Shown here one piece after another: positions 53,355 to 63,947 of a stretch of 64,000 bases of DNA (the first letter of the stretch is position 1; each line of letters opens with the position of its first letter). Made by a program: the position numbers and the translations under genes. Below the pieces are notes generated by a model, which made no database searches, had not been told where the DNA came from, and saw only the letters and a list, made by a program, of their open reading frames with translations. The stretch covers positions 3,936,001 to 4,000,000 of the forward strand of contig WPIO01000029.1 in the NCBI GenBank assembly GCA_009760855.2, read 5' to 3'. Source of the DNA: Cristatella mucedo (lineage: Eukaryota; Bryozoa; Phylactolaemata; Cristatellidae).

Positions 53355-53736
53355 CCACTTGGTGTGCCATTTCGCAAACATGTTGCCCGGTCGTGCCACT
53401 AGTTCAGCTATCGGCGGTCGGCTTGGCCGACTTCATCGTTGCCACGCTGAGCCAGGTTGTGCTGCAACTGAATCGTGAAGGTCCGAAAGCGACCAGCAGT
53501 AAGCAAGCAAGCAAGCACCTTAAAGTAAGCAATGAACTTTAAGGTAAGATGAGCTACAAGAGCAGCCTTGCAAACCGTGGTCACAGCATGCCGATACTGG
53601 TCTCTAAGGAAAATAAAAAGTGCGCTAGAGTGAGCGATTTTGCATCTCTTTTATACGGATGACTTCGCTAGGAAAGAGTCTTATCTGCAATCAGTAAAGG
53701 ATTCGTTCCATTTTCATTGACTTCAATGCAACCAAT

Positions 53737-54478
53737 TCTTTGCTGTTACGCAGGAGAGTTTTGTATAGCGCTCTCACAGCCCAAGCGGCTTTCGGTACGC
53801 ATTCGGTAGCCAACAGACTTCGTCTCACGCAACAAAGAGAAAGTGGGAAGCATAGCAGAGTCACGAGAGCAGCTGAGGTAGTGAGTAGAATAGAAGTAGC
53901 AGCTCAGGACCGCTGAAAAGAATGAGCCATAGTCGGCAGTAGGAGAGTAGTTGTCGTTGCGTAAGAATTGTAGAAGCGAGTTCCACAGTCTAGGACCTGC
54001 AGAGCTAAGGCTTCTGTCGCCAACGGTCTTTAAGCAGAGGAATGGAACAGCTAATTTAATGTCCACACAGGACCTGAGGGCGCGAACAGGCTGAAACTGA
54101 TGCAGCAGTTCAGCTAGGTACGAAGGAGCCAAGCCGTGTCAGGCCTTGTGGGTCAGCATAAGAACTTTGCTCTGTATCCGTTGATCAACCGCCAGCAATC
54201 CAAGCTCTTTTAGTAAAGGAGACACGTGTTCAAACCTCCAGGATTCAAAAACTAGCATTACAGCAATACTGATAGCCAGCTGTAGTGGCCTATTGGCTTT
54301 TTCGGTGCCCAGCCAAAAAATAATTAAAATAATCCAGCTAAGACGAAACTAAGGAGCTAGTCAAATTTTTGAAAAGTCACCATGAAAGACAGTTCCTAAC
54401 CCTAGATAAGGATCGGATGTAATGGCTAGCTGTGAAAGCAGTCTTCTTAACGAAGCTTTCAAAAATGTGTTGCCTCCA
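53737..54478 (-). mobile_element. LINE-B copy lacking its 3' terminus
   Basis: A 128-codon open stretch at 53746-54132 carries the C-terminal MAPSYLAELLHQFQPVRALRS region and continues into normally untranslated DNA. More degenerate RT coding runs to 54478. It begins at CTGTTACGCAGGAGAG and lacks the last ~60 bases and pentamer tail, so it either lost its end or was copied from an incomplete template. Confidence 0.87.
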
Positions 54479-55149
54479 CTGCAGTAACACTGGCTTTATA
54501 TGACATACCGAAGAGCTTCTTCTCAGGCAGCAACAATTTTGTTGGCTTTCAAATACATCTTGGAGTTGGTATTTTTGGCTGTTCTTTACCGGCGGCCAGG
54601 AATGCTGGTGTGAGCCTCTTTGGATCGCCAGTAGAACCAGCTGCTGCCTTGATACTTATCTGCAGCGTCTGCTACAGCTGCTACTGCTGCTGCAGCTTCG
54701 GTGCTGACAAGGTGCTGCATGAGCGCGGAATTCTTCGTCGATCGTGGTGACACTACTGTAGCTCCTGCTCGGAGCCGCGCCGAATGCTTTTTTGTTTTGA
54801 GGATGAATGGAAATCTCTCAACAAGAGCGGCTTCAGATGTGGCGTTTGGATACGGGTGTAATTGATTGATTGGCTGTCAGGAGACCCCACCGTACTTCAG
54901 ACTGCAGCTCAGTCACTGAATGGCTTCGGCAAATGTCGATCTCGAGGGCTACTCTATCTCCTTCTGATCTGCTTGGCATTTAGCGAGCTGTCAGTTTTTC
55001 GTTTTGCTATACTGTATTTGAGTGATGTAGTTTCGATTGGTGGAATTGCAAGAAAGTGCAGTTTCTGCATGCTGCACTCGCCCAGAGCATTAAAGCAAGA
55101 GGAACGTCCAGGTTGTCGGAATTTAGATTGTATGTATGCCAGGTGTTTC

Positions 55150-55152
<3 letters not shown>
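54479..55152. other. No supported gene
   Basis: A plus-strand frame at 54862-55215 (117 codons) overlaps an opposing minus frame, and its C-terminus is the GA repeat. No known domain. Confidence 0.3.

Positions 55153-55204
<52 letters not shown>
55152..55204. repeat. (GA)n microsatellite
   Basis: About 26 GA units with one AAAG interruption at the start. Confidence 0.95.
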
Positions 55205-55207
<3 letters not shown>

Positions 55208-56317
55208 CTATTTGAGAGGGCAACTCCCACTTAAACTCGTGGCACTGATCTTGCTGCCTTATCGCCTACCCACCAATCAACTTATCAGATTCCACACTGC
55301 GATATCAGTTTCTGGTAGCAAACACTGGCAGCACCCAAGTTTGCGACGGGATGGCCATGAGATATTGGAGGAGTCGCGGCTGACACTCACGTCAGTTTAT
55401 AGAAGCCGAGCTGACTGTGCTGCTGCCAGTTTGCTCTTATCAAACAATTAGCAAGTGCCTGAAGAGGCAATAGTTCATGGGCTATGCTGTGAGCCAGCCA
55501 AATCTGAAATCCCACAGCCGTAGGGCCTACTCCGCAGGACCATACTGGGGGGGGGCATTGCCAGGATTATACCAAGGAGGGAAGACCTTGACTTTGCCAG
55601 AACTACTCCATCACAAGAAGTACACAGGGAGGCCCGAGTCTGTTAAGCCACTTCTCGATTCTCATAAAAAACGCCCGATGACGCTTGCGCCATTGGCCCT
55701 ACAAACGTAGCAAGCTCTTTCTTAGTGGTGCGTGATTGTGTCCGGGCAGGTAAAGGAAAACAAAAGCAGCTTAGGTAACTTTATCGTGACTAAATAGCTT
55801 CATTAATATCTACAATTATGCAAGTGAATACGTAAGTCAGTAACACTTAAGTCGCGACGTCGTCCTTATACTGTGTGCTTATGTGATATTAAGAGAACAA
55901 CTACGATGCTACAGATATAATGACTGTCATGCAAAAACTATCAGGAGAGATAAGTAACTAATTGGCAAATGTAGCTAGAGCTTCCACTCTCGTCGTAAAG
56001 TACTGTGAATGTCCTGTACTTCGAAAGTGCTTTTCTCTGCGATTTTTTGCCTTACATTCCTTATTAAAACAGTTCATTGAATTATGAGTTAAATACTGTT
56101 AAAGCCAATGTTCCATTCATTCGTAGACTCCTCCAAGTGTCCGGAGATAGCTTAAAGGACTACTAACTTCACCATTGCAAAATCCGGACAATAATTGGAA
56201 AAGTACTTGTCTACTCAAACCCTTGACTGGCGGTCTAACCTTCAAAGGCGCGTGAATAGATTATTCAAACGGGCTCCAGACCATTTACACTGAGAAAGAC
56301 TCGGCAGGACCTACCTA
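55205..56317. other. No recognised feature
   Basis: Becomes AT-richer after ~55740. Frames at 55056-55451 and 55477-55710 lack known domains. A G-run (GGGGGGG) lies at 55549-55555. Confidence 0.4.
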
Positions 56318-56478
56318 ATTTTAAGGTGGTTGCTTTGACGACCTCGATTCCTGCAATGGGCGATTCTTTATCGCCACTGCAAGCGGTGGTGATAGCCGTA
56401 AAGGCTCTTCTGTCGCTATACAAAAAGAGGCTGTTTAATCAGCTAGGATTTGTTTATTTATTTACTTTTATTTAATTT
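56318..56478 (+). mobile_element. SINE-B copy
   Basis: Sense strand. Shortened head (TTTTAAGGTGGTTGC), box B GACCTCGATTCCTG with a small deletion, near-consensus body GGGCGATTCTTTATCGCC and TAGCCGTAAAGGCTCTTC, end CTATACAAAAAGAGGCTG, and a (TTTA)n-type tail. Confidence 0.9.
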
Positions 56479-57104
56479 TAGTTGCCATTTTGTTCTACCT
56501 CCTGTGGCAATGCAGACTATTAAGGGTCTGCACTCAAGAGTGACCCAACACTGTCTGCGGCCAGTGAGGCCACGATCTGGGACTGGCGGGCAAGAAATTA
56601 CTCTTGCACTACTGGCATGGTATAAAAATTGTCGACTTCAGCTAAAAACGCATGATGGATGTATCCTCGTGGAGCGAAGTTGGTCACGCCCTCGCTTTCG
56701 CTCACGGTCAGCTCGGAAGTTCGGGCCCTGCCGATGCACCCATGCATGATCGGGGACTACTTATCGTAGCGGCAGGCTACAGGTCTTACTCACGCCCTAG
56801 TTCTTTCTAGATTGGCCGAGCGTAAGTCCGGTTGGCACAAGCTATCGATAGAGCCGCTAAACGTCTAGAGCCGGCGATGACTATGCTAGCAAGGATGGTT
56901 TTTTAAATCCACGAAATTCAGTGCCGCAATATGGTTTCTAAAATCTGAGACCTAAATCCTTCGCGAGTACCCGTCGCTGAGAGGGCTTCGATGGCTACCG
57001 ATTGATCAGCGAAGGCAGAGCAGAATTAAGATTTCCGAATTCGAATCGCCAGGCCCGGCATTGGCTCCCTCGTAGCTAGCCGAAGTGCTGCACTAGTTTT
57101 AACT
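56479..57104. other. No recognised feature
   Basis: No repeat or coding match noticed apart from the chance frame continuing out of the SINE tail (56450-56749). Confidence 0.4.
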
Positions 57105-57520
57105 GCCCGCGTGCCCCTACTTCCTCAGCGGACAGTAGATTATAGCAGATGCTGCTGCGTTCTTTCACTTGAATACTTAAAGACTGACACCGACAGAAGC
57201 TTTTGCTCCACGGATCCTAGGCCGTTTAGTTGGCTGCCGCAATGCTTACCGAATGCCGTCATCTCTCCTACTCCCGACTGTGGAAATCTTTTTTTTTCAG
57301 ACGTCCCTCGCTGTTACTTCCGCACCATTCACTTCCCGACCGTTCTCTCCACTCAGCTTTTGCTTATCTCTTTCTCTTGCTGCATGAAATGGAAGCTAAC
57401 TGTTGGCTACCGTCGGCGTACGGAAAGTCGCCCGTGCTTTGCCTGTGCCAGAGACAATTCTCCCGCACAACGCCCATTTAGTACTTGAGGCTTTGCGGAA
57501 TAGAAAATAAGATGCATGCA
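57105..57520 (+). mobile_element. LINE-B-like 3' copy, diverged
   Basis: Sense strand. LKTDTDRSFCSTDPRPFSWLPQCL matches the LINE-B LKTVGDRSFSSAGPRLWNSLPQFL region. The 3' UTR words (GTTGGCTACCGTCGGCGTACGG and the GAGGCTTTGCGGA end) follow. No pentamer tail. Confidence 0.85.
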
Positions 57521-57822
57521 TACGCACGTGCACACATCCTGCGTTGGTCTTTCATGTTTATTGTTGTGTTAGTGCCACTCGTTTAAACCCACCGGGTATA
57601 TTTTGGAATTGCTTATAGTAAAAGCCAGCCTGGCTGCAATAGTCGGGGTGGGTGCAGCGAAACATACAGCCTCTAGAGTCTATACGCACATAGACAGTCA
57701 TAAATACGTGCATAAATGTTTGCATACAAAGATATTAAATCTATGTATGATATGCAAATTCACTCATTCAAATTACTGCATTCGTCCATATATGCCTGCA
57801 AGTAAGCCTCTCAATTCTTAGT

Positions 57823-58062
57823 AACATCGCTAAAATTTGGGCTTGCTTAGACCGGGATACTATATCTAATCTGGTTCGTGCATTTTTAACATCCCGTCTT
57901 GACTTCTGTAACTCACTGCTTTCTGATCTACCGCTTGTGTAATCAGACGCTTACAGTTAGTGCAAAGCTCTGAAGGTGGGCTATTCTTTTGGGAGACGCT
58001 GCAGTTGCGACATCATAGCATATATCGCCGATAGCAGTAATGCACGATCACTCAAGCTAGGA
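57823..58062 (+). mobile_element. LINE-A fragment
   Basis: Sense strand, NIAKIWACLDRDTISNLVRAFLTSRLDFCNSLL-type coding with breaks, up to the RRCSCDI region near 58010. No 3' end. Confidence 0.75.
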
Positions 58063-58089
58063 TGACAGTGAGGTTAAGCGGATTTGCAT

Positions 58090-58317
58090 CTACGCTATAT
58101 TGACATAATAACCCAGAGGTGACAGGGATTTTTCCTGCTCCTGCTGAAAGGCTTTTCCATTCATCAGTACTATGGAAGGCGGCCTCTTTGTCACTTTTTT
58201 AATCTTAGTGATGACAATCCGAACCACATAGGATCTTCCGGCACTGAGGTAGCGGAATCGACAAAGCTTTAAACGGTTCACATTCTTTTTGGATAGCGGA
58301 TACATTATTAGTCTCAA
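58090..58317 (-). CDS. Hypothetical ORF, about 71-75 residues
   Basis: Minus-strand frame. The first true ATG is four codons inside (MYPLSKKNV). It is very basic, with a KIKKVTKRPPS patch and a NGKAFQQEQEKSLSPLG C-terminal part. The composition is protein-like and the position is free of known repeats. I recognise no family. No clear splice sites. It could be a single exon or a decayed gene. Confidence 0.25.
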   Translation of the reverse strand: MRLIMYPLSKKNVNRLKLCRFRYLSAGRSYVVRIVITKIKKVTKRPPSIVLMNGKAFQQEQEKSLSPLGYYVNIA

Positions 58318-58547
58318 CGACTGCCAGCGTCACTACCACAACTAGTCTACCATCGGCAACGAATTCCAGAAAAAAAGCAGAGGATCTAATAAGAAGCCGC
58401 TTGCTTGGGCTGAGCGAGTTTCCTGCCGTAGCTCATAGGCTGCGTTCCAACTAAACATGCATAACAGAGCACGAGACAGCTAAGCAGCATCACAAACTAG
58501 GCATGATCCATTTTCTATTTGAAAATGAGCACACCAATCTTATTTAT

Positions 58548-58627
58548 GTGATGTAATGCAATGTATCTCCGTCCACAAGTCCACAAAGCCACAAAGACTA
58601 TGCGGGTGTCACGTCGGAGAGTTTTGT
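58548..58627 (-). mobile_element. LINE-B 3' tail fragment
   Basis: GATGTAATGCAATGTATCTCC, then CACAAAGACTATGCGGGTG and GGAGAGTTTTGTTTGAGG. Only the last ~80 bases of LINE-B. Confidence 0.85.
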
Positions 58628-58827
58628 TTGAGGTTGCTACATGGATGCGTTCTCTTCTTCTGTCTCGAGATGCCGATGTACAGACCCTTTACCAAATGCA
58701 TTTTCCCTTTTAGCTGAAAATTATCGAATCTCTTCGACTCGAGTTGGCCAGTGACTACGAAGCTTAGTTGCTGTAATTTGTATTTCTTTGACAGACGGCC
58801 AGATTGTTTATCCTTTTGACATCGCAC
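58625..58827 (-). CDS. Hypothetical ORF interrupted by a LINE-B tail
   Basis: A minus-strand open frame of ~65 codons, basic, with QLESKRFDNFQLKG and LVKGLYIGISRQKKR, running into the LINE-B tail at its C-terminal end. No recognised family. If real, the LINE insertion truncated it. Confidence 0.2.
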
Positions 58828-59188
58828 CTAGTGAGGCCTTCGAAAGTGAGGCCTTCGAAAGTTACGGCGTCACTTTTACCTGTGCTGTGAACTCAGGTGA
58901 GAATATTTGGCACATGTACAGGCATGACCTTCGCGCAGCACTGAGAAACATCAGCAACTGATTGCCTAACTGAGCTAAATAGACCTAAGTAGGAGTTGCA
59001 AAAAACTTTGGTTTCTCTAAAATTTATATGCAAGTTTCTCATAAAACCTTTAATTTAATCAATTTCACCCTAAATCACCGGATCTTTATATTCTGCTGCA
59101 TTTGATTTATTTCAATCGGTACTGAAACTTACTCTTTTTTCTTTACTCTTTCTTGGCAGCACTCTACATTTTTCGCAGACCTAAGACC

Positions 59189-59406
59189 TTACACAAATAC
59201 TTGATGAGTGTAGTAGAAGATTGTGTGAGCATTGTCTCACTAAAGGAGCACTTTGCTCATTGAGCAATATAAAAGTATTCGCATATTTTGTAGATACAAT
59301 GGCGCTAGGGAAGCGGTCAATTGAGGGTTACGAAAAGATTCCAACGGTTATGGAAAATCGAACTGCTTTAGTGATTAAGGGAATCCTTTTGGAATTACAC
59401 GGGTAG
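59189..59406 (+). CDS. Hypothetical exon or small ORF
   Basis: An open frame of ~72 codons, with LCEHCLTKGALCSLSN and MALGKRSIEGYEKIP segments, ending in TAG inside GGGTAGGTATT, which could also be a splice donor (GTAGGT). Possible acceptors (TTCTTGGCAG at ~59158 and TTTTTCGCAG at ~59178) lie just upstream, so an internal exon is conceivable. Family unknown. Confidence 0.3.
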
Positions 59407-59771
59407 GTATTCTTGTGTAAGAACTGCATATCACGATTTTCTAGCAAGCACTTCTGTCTATGCACCTAAAAATCTATACGTTCGACCTAGACTCGAGCAA
59501 TACAGTATCACTAAAAAGTAGCACCTGTCTTCCAATATGATTAGTCGTTAATGCAACGGATGGATATGTTGCTACAGCTGGCCAGCAACTATAACGGCCA
59601 CTCGGCGAATAAAGATTTCATTGGTAAAATGAAAATTCAAATCCTGTGGTCTGCTGCCTGGGTACAGTGGAATTGCAAAGGTGTGGAGGGGCCACTTGCT
59701 TCCACCCCGTTGTAAAGCGGGTACATGGGCCACATTTTATAGCAGAAAAGCAGTCAAAATGCAGGTTGATT
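59407..59771. other. No recognised feature
   Basis: Nothing recognised. Confidence 0.4.
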
Positions 59772-59926
59772 TATTCAGCCTCGTTTATATAGCAGCAGAC
59801 GAATCCTAGCAGTTATCACCATTGCTACCAGTGGATTATATTGAATTGTTCACTGTCAGACTCTTACCCACGAACTGGGACGTGAAGAGTGAGCTACCAC
59901 TGGGCTAAGACGCAGGGCAAGAAGAT
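59772..59926 (-). mobile_element. SINE-B copy, diverged
   Basis: End ATTCAGCCTCGTTTATATAGC (plus-strand view), box B-like GTGGGTAAGAGTC near 59860-59873, head at CTTAGCCCAGTGGTAGCTC with a clear box A. An old copy. Confidence 0.78.
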
Positions 59927-60498
59927 TGTGCTCTATTACAATCACCATCATCTAGTGTCGATTTATTTAAGATTCAAAGCAGTTTGACAAGCTAAAATCC
60001 CGAAGTGCTTCGGATGCCACAATTAAGTGTGATACACTGCTATATAGCTGCCGTTTCCAGAATAAACGATTCAGAAATCGCTATCCTGATTCAAATTCAT
60101 ATAGAATAATAATCAAATTTCATGCACTTGTGATTGCGTTATCTCATGCTATGGCCTCTAATGGCTCGGGCCTGAAAGCCTTTTTAGATTTCAAGCAGCA
60201 ACGCAGCTGCCATTTCTGCGAAAGGCTTTGCACAGCTGGGTTTTGATTCTTACTCGTTGAGGAAAATAAAGTTTCGGGTTGCTGATGTAATCTTGCACCG
60301 CCATTGTGCTCGCCTTTCCTTTTTCACGCCTTTGGCCTCTAGTCGCCCCGGCAAGCCAGCCGTCCAAAATATTCATAGTACCGCACAGCTGACGTTGCCG
60401 CGATAGGCGTCACACTACTTCGGTATCGATTTCACATTATGCAAGGCAGTTTTACGGATTTACCTACTACATTTCATGCGATTGGGCATGCACGTTTC
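59927..60498. other. No supported gene
   Basis: A 61-codon minus frame at 60191-60376 (containing MAVQDYISNPKLYFP) looks protein-like but has no recognised domain or context. Confidence 0.25.
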
Positions 60499-60645
60499 GT
60501 CGAGCTGGTTTGGCCCAGTAGTTAAGGTGTTTGCCCCGATTGAGGTCAAGGTGGATGTATGTATTTGATGGTCGAGGCTGTGGGGTCGAGCCCCGTGGCA
60601 TATGCAAAACGCCTGAATAGAGACTATATATTTATAGGAAATGCA
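60499..60645 (+). mobile_element. SINE-A copy with a duplicated middle
   Basis: Head GTCGAGCTGGTTTGGCCCAG, box A TGGCCCAGTAGTTAAGG, an insertion of ~20 bases (GGATGTATGTATTTGATGG) before box B GTGGGGTCGAGCCCC, and a 3' end AACGCCTGAATAGAGA that is cut off before the second stem arm. Confidence 0.85.
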
Positions 60646-60831
60646 ATTTTTCAAACGCTTTAGAAATGGCCTGCGAAAGCCTTTGGTGCCTTTCTCCAGG
60701 CTCTACCAATTTGGTGAGCTACTTCAATGCTTGCCAATGGAAAAAGAACCATCTCTTTGCATTAAGTCAACTGACTCCTCCTCTTGGTGCGCCCTTAGCA
60801 CGTAGACACATGTACATTATATATGCATATC

Positions 60832-60862
<31 letters not shown>

Positions 60863-61406
60863 ATGGACGAGTATCCGTCACTCGTTGATGCCACAAGTAG
60901 TCAAGAGATTTTCATCGCAGGAACTTATATTTTACATCCGCAAGTATGCGTGGCAATGGCTTGTAGCTCGAGCCTTAAAAGTAAAGGAAGCCGCATGTAC
61001 CACGAAAATAATCCTTTAAAATATGAATTGCTGTGCATAATTTTATAAGGATCACAAGAATTACACTGAGGCAAAGACACTACTGTTACTGGGGACTAGT
61101 TAACCCACTTGCAAATCTAGCAGTTGCCGAATGGATTATCAATGAGCTAATACTTAATCAGCTGTTCAACCATACTAAACCAACGCAGCTTTTGCACTTT
61201 GCCTAGCCCAGAGATACCATTTAAATACGTAGGTCAGAACTTCTGCGGAGTAAATAGGTGAGCTAATAACGTTTGGAGGTATTTTGTAACTATAGCAACT
61301 TGTGAATTGCCGTCGGGTTGGCCATGTTCTAAAAATCCATTGACTTTTGCTGCTTAGGCCGTGTCAGACAGAAGCCGATTTTTCATGTGATAGGTACGGC
61401 GGTGTA
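60646..61406. other. AT-rich, (AT)n inside, no supported gene
   Basis: (AT)n at 60826-60857. Overlapping plus-strand frames 60666-61019 and 60857-61048 are not convincing. Confidence 0.4.
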
Positions 61407-62176
61407 ATGGCAAAGTCTTGCTTCCGTAAGTCAAAAGCAGGGATGCTCTTTTAGCTCATAAGCTTTAACTATAAGTGTTTTAGACTTCCCTGAAGGGTTT
61501 CTTTCTGCAATGTTAGAAACAACCCATAATGATTTGAACGGAAAGTCAGGTAAGTTTGCGATTGATTCATGCATGAACACAGTATCTACAATAGTCGAAT
61601 TATTTCCAGTTTAAATCAACGGCTTTTGACACAATATTAAGACAGTCATCTGAAAATATTTACAATCAATTTGTAAAGTAAGTGCAACCAGAGATAATGA
61701 TTTGGATTCTACTCTTATGTTGACTTCTGCAAAGCTTTGTAACAACAAGACAAGCTCATAGAGTGAACTTTCATAGTCAAATTTTAACAATAAAAGACTA
61801 GATCTTCGCAGGAATAGGAACTTCAGAGGATTTTGTAATGGGAAGCTAAGAAATTTACGCACACTGTGCTCTCGTTTGCTGTCACCTGAAGTGTCAACTG
61901 GAGCTCTCAATGCTGCCACATTTACCAGCTACGTTAGCATGTAAGTTTAAGTATGCAGTGCTAAGACATGATTCATATTTAGATGAAATAAACACTGCTA
62001 GCAAATTATTTTGAGACTGTGCTATTACAGATGTTTATGCAAGAAACGATTTTAATTAGAAGTTGATTAGGGAATTTCATAAAATTACTCAGAAGGGTCA
62101 CAACATTTCTACTAAGAAGTATTCAAAAGAAGCATTTGATTCTATATCAGCATTTGATTCTAAGAGAATATGATGA
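61407..62176 (+). pseudogene. Decayed protein-like frame 1, unknown family
   Basis: A chain of plus-strand open pieces. ATG at 61407 (MAKSCFRKSKAGMLF then a TAG); a different frame 61477-61614 (open 45 codons, with DFPEGFLSAMLETTHNDLNG); then a third frame 61613-62176 of 188 codons with only six internal stops (TAA, TGA, TAG, TAA, TGA, TAG) before two TGA codons. In this base composition about 14 stops would be expected by my rough estimate. The third frame has a Cys-rich hydrophobic middle and a charged end. I recognise no family. One possibility is an integrated gene from another replicon, such as a virus, but this is not shown. Confidence 0.3.
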
Positions 62177-62297
62177 ATCTCTTTCTGGAGATAAGGAAGA
62201 ATATCAATCCTCAGATGATCTAGGCTCTACAGAAAGTGAATAAGAAGATGAAAAAGAGTAAGACTATATACTATATGAAAATGAGGAAGACAAATGA
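62100..62297 (+). pseudogene. Decayed acidic frame 2
   Basis: A plus-strand frame with EYDESLSGDKEEYQSSDD and then Glu/Asp-rich sequence, two in-frame TAA codons, and a TGA at 62295-62297. Strongly acidic and disordered in appearance. It contains a 14-base repeat (AGCATTTGATTCTA, twice near 62133-62160). It follows frame 1 with a short overlap. Confidence 0.25.
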
Positions 62298-62304
62298 GGT
62301 TAAT

Positions 62305-62760
62305 ATGCCGATTTTGTAAATACATAAGTTTATAGTAGCAAATACAGATGGATTTGTCAAGGATTCTTAGGTGTGGGCAATCTCGTAAAATGTCAGTAAA
62401 GATCTGTATTCATAAAATGAAAAGTTTCTTGAAAATGAAAATGAAAAGCATCAAATAGTTTAATAGTTTCTGTATAAGATAATTCCCGATCTTGTTAGTC
62501 CATGCATATATCTGCTAAATGTAATTTATAATATTAGCGATAGACTAACGGAGTGTATAGGACAAATCACTAGCATTATCACTGAAGAAGAAAATAAATA
62601 GAAATCACCTATTACTAAAGGTGATATGCAGGATATTAGGTCTGTTAATAAGGTTTTGTTTAAATTTTTTAAATAGTGCAGAGGCAATGGCAGCCACTAA
62701 AACAGATATCTGCAATCCAAATCAAACTACTTTGGCTACTCTTCTATAATCTTACGTTGA
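62305..62760 (+). pseudogene. Decayed helical frame 3
   Basis: ATG at 62305, eight bases after the TGA of frame 2, to TGA at 62758-62760. There are 151 codons with nine in-frame TAA or TAG and no TGA. The middle is open for 44 codons (FLYKIIPDLVSPCIYLL, ISDRLTECIGQITSIITEEEN) and looks amphipathic and helical. The TAR count is about what AT-rich random DNA would give, so the evidence for coding is weak. Family unknown. Confidence 0.22.
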
Positions 62761-63022
62761 TTATCTAGTTAAGTCTATACTGACTGCTTATGAAGCACAA
62801 ACACTGGACTCTGAATCTCTCTTCTGTATGTTCACTGGTCGATCTGTTTAAAAGTTCAATGTTGATGAATGTGATGCTGAGGCACAGAGAGTTATTAATA
62901 TTAGAGGAGTAAAGTTACAACTGACTTGGAAGCAATTTTTAGGATACAGGTTGATGATTTTCTTGACACTCTTGGATAATTGTCATCTAAAACTACTTGG
63001 ATTGCCAGTCAACTGCCTGTGA
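62687..63022 (+). pseudogene. Decayed frame 4
   Basis: ATG at 62687 (MAATKTDICNPNQTTLATLL), 111 codons to TGA at 63020-63022 with two in-frame TAA. It overlaps frame 3. From ~62900 a shifted frame (TTDLEAIFRIQVDDFLDTLG) also reads well, hinting at a frameshift. Not recognised. Confidence 0.25.
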
Positions 63023-63110
63023 TTTCTAATTTCCGATGTTTCTGGAGTTTAAATTTTATATCTAAAGTATTGTCAAGGATGAGGGCCATGCAATTTTGCC
63101 AGACGTAGCA

Positions 63111-63203
63111 GATCTATGTGCACAGTGTCAGCACACGTCAGCACATAAAGAACGAGTCACAGGGACCCACTAAATGCTGTCATAAATAGAAGCGTTTTAG
63201 TCC
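63111..63203 (-). mobile_element. LINE-A 3' UTR/C-terminal fragment
   Basis: TGTGCACAGTGTCAGCACACGTC, then GGGACCCACTAAATGCTGTC, matching the end of the LINE-A ORF (SGSL plus stop) and the adjoining UTR on the minus strand. It lacks both tail and upstream parts. It interrupts the row of protein-like frames, which shows that those frames lie in the same genome as the LINEs. Confidence 0.82.
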
Positions 63204-63224
63204 AGCGGTGAAGGTATTTATAAG

Positions 63225-63420
63225 GTATTATATTTGTATTATATAACCAGTGCTAGACAAAAAGCTGCAGTTGCTGCTCCCAAATACGCTACCACTACTG
63301 ATTCTACACCTGCAACCACTGTTACTCCAATTACTTTCACTGATACTAGATCTATTCCAGGTGATACAGTACCAAAATAAATATGTTTTTAGTACAGAAT
63401 AGACCAAAATTCCTTATGAG
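63225..63420 (+). pseudogene. Decayed Thr/Pro-rich frame 5
   Basis: A plus-strand open stretch of ~57 codons with SARQKAAVAAPKYATTTDS and TPATTVTPITFTDTR, ending in TAA near 63379. After further stops the same frame reads DEVQKWFKEIIGQSNSDWK at about 63419-63475. Unknown family. Confidence 0.25.
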
Positions 63421-63450
63421 ACGAGGTGCAAAAATGGTTTAAAGAAATTA

Positions 63451-63669
63451 TTGGACAATCAAATAGTGATTGGAAAATCTGTTCATTTTCAATGGGTGCT
63501 ATTTCAGATATTTTGTCATTTGACTGAGGCACTACACCTAGTAATTGAGTATAAATGTCTTAGAATAAATGTAATTGACCAACTTATCGCAAATCTGCAG
63601 AGTAAAATCAGAGATGGAAGTATATTTTTTAACTTTTTAGCAAATCGAAAACATAAATGTTGTAAATGA
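63451..63669 (+). CDS. Hypothetical 72-residue ORF
   Basis: An open frame with FHLTEALHLVIEYKC-like and RINVIDQLIANLQSKIRDG segments, ending KHKCCK and TGA. It overlaps the alternative frame mentioned above, so only one can be right. Not recognised. Confidence 0.2.
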   Translation: MDNQIVIGKSVHFQWVLFQIFCHLTEALHLVIEYKCLRINVIDQLIANLQSKIRDGSIFFNFLANRKHKCCK

Positions 63670-63689
63670 TATAGGGTTATCTGAAAAAG

Positions 63690-63947
63690 TTAAAATTGTG
63701 AGATGTGTAGAGTACCGATGGTTTTTATCCATCCACATTTGCTCGTCCTAGATAGTTTATACAAAGGAATCTTAATATGAAAGTTTATTTCAGTACATTT
63801 TTTAATTTTATCTAGTGCTTGTGCCTCTGTTTTAGTTATATCATTTGCAATTATTTCACTATTTCCTATTATCATCTTTGTGCTAACTTTATAAATAATT
63901 TAAACTAGCACATTTGGGCTAGACGTTTCAACTTTAAAGCTATCCAT
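63690..63947 (-). pseudogene. Hypothetical minus-strand gene, one internal stop
   Basis: ATG at 63947 (MDSFKVETSSPNVLV), one in-frame TAA, then 61 further open codons (EIIANDITKTEAQALDKIKK, then HIKIPLYKLSRTSKCGW) to a TAA at 63690. It lies opposite in strand to frames 1-5. Unknown family; could be a small decayed gene of the same origin. Confidence 0.28.

Noticed and set aside
61407-63947. Firm call of an endogenous virus
   Set aside because: No motif that I can tie to a viral family was seen; kept only as one hypothesis.
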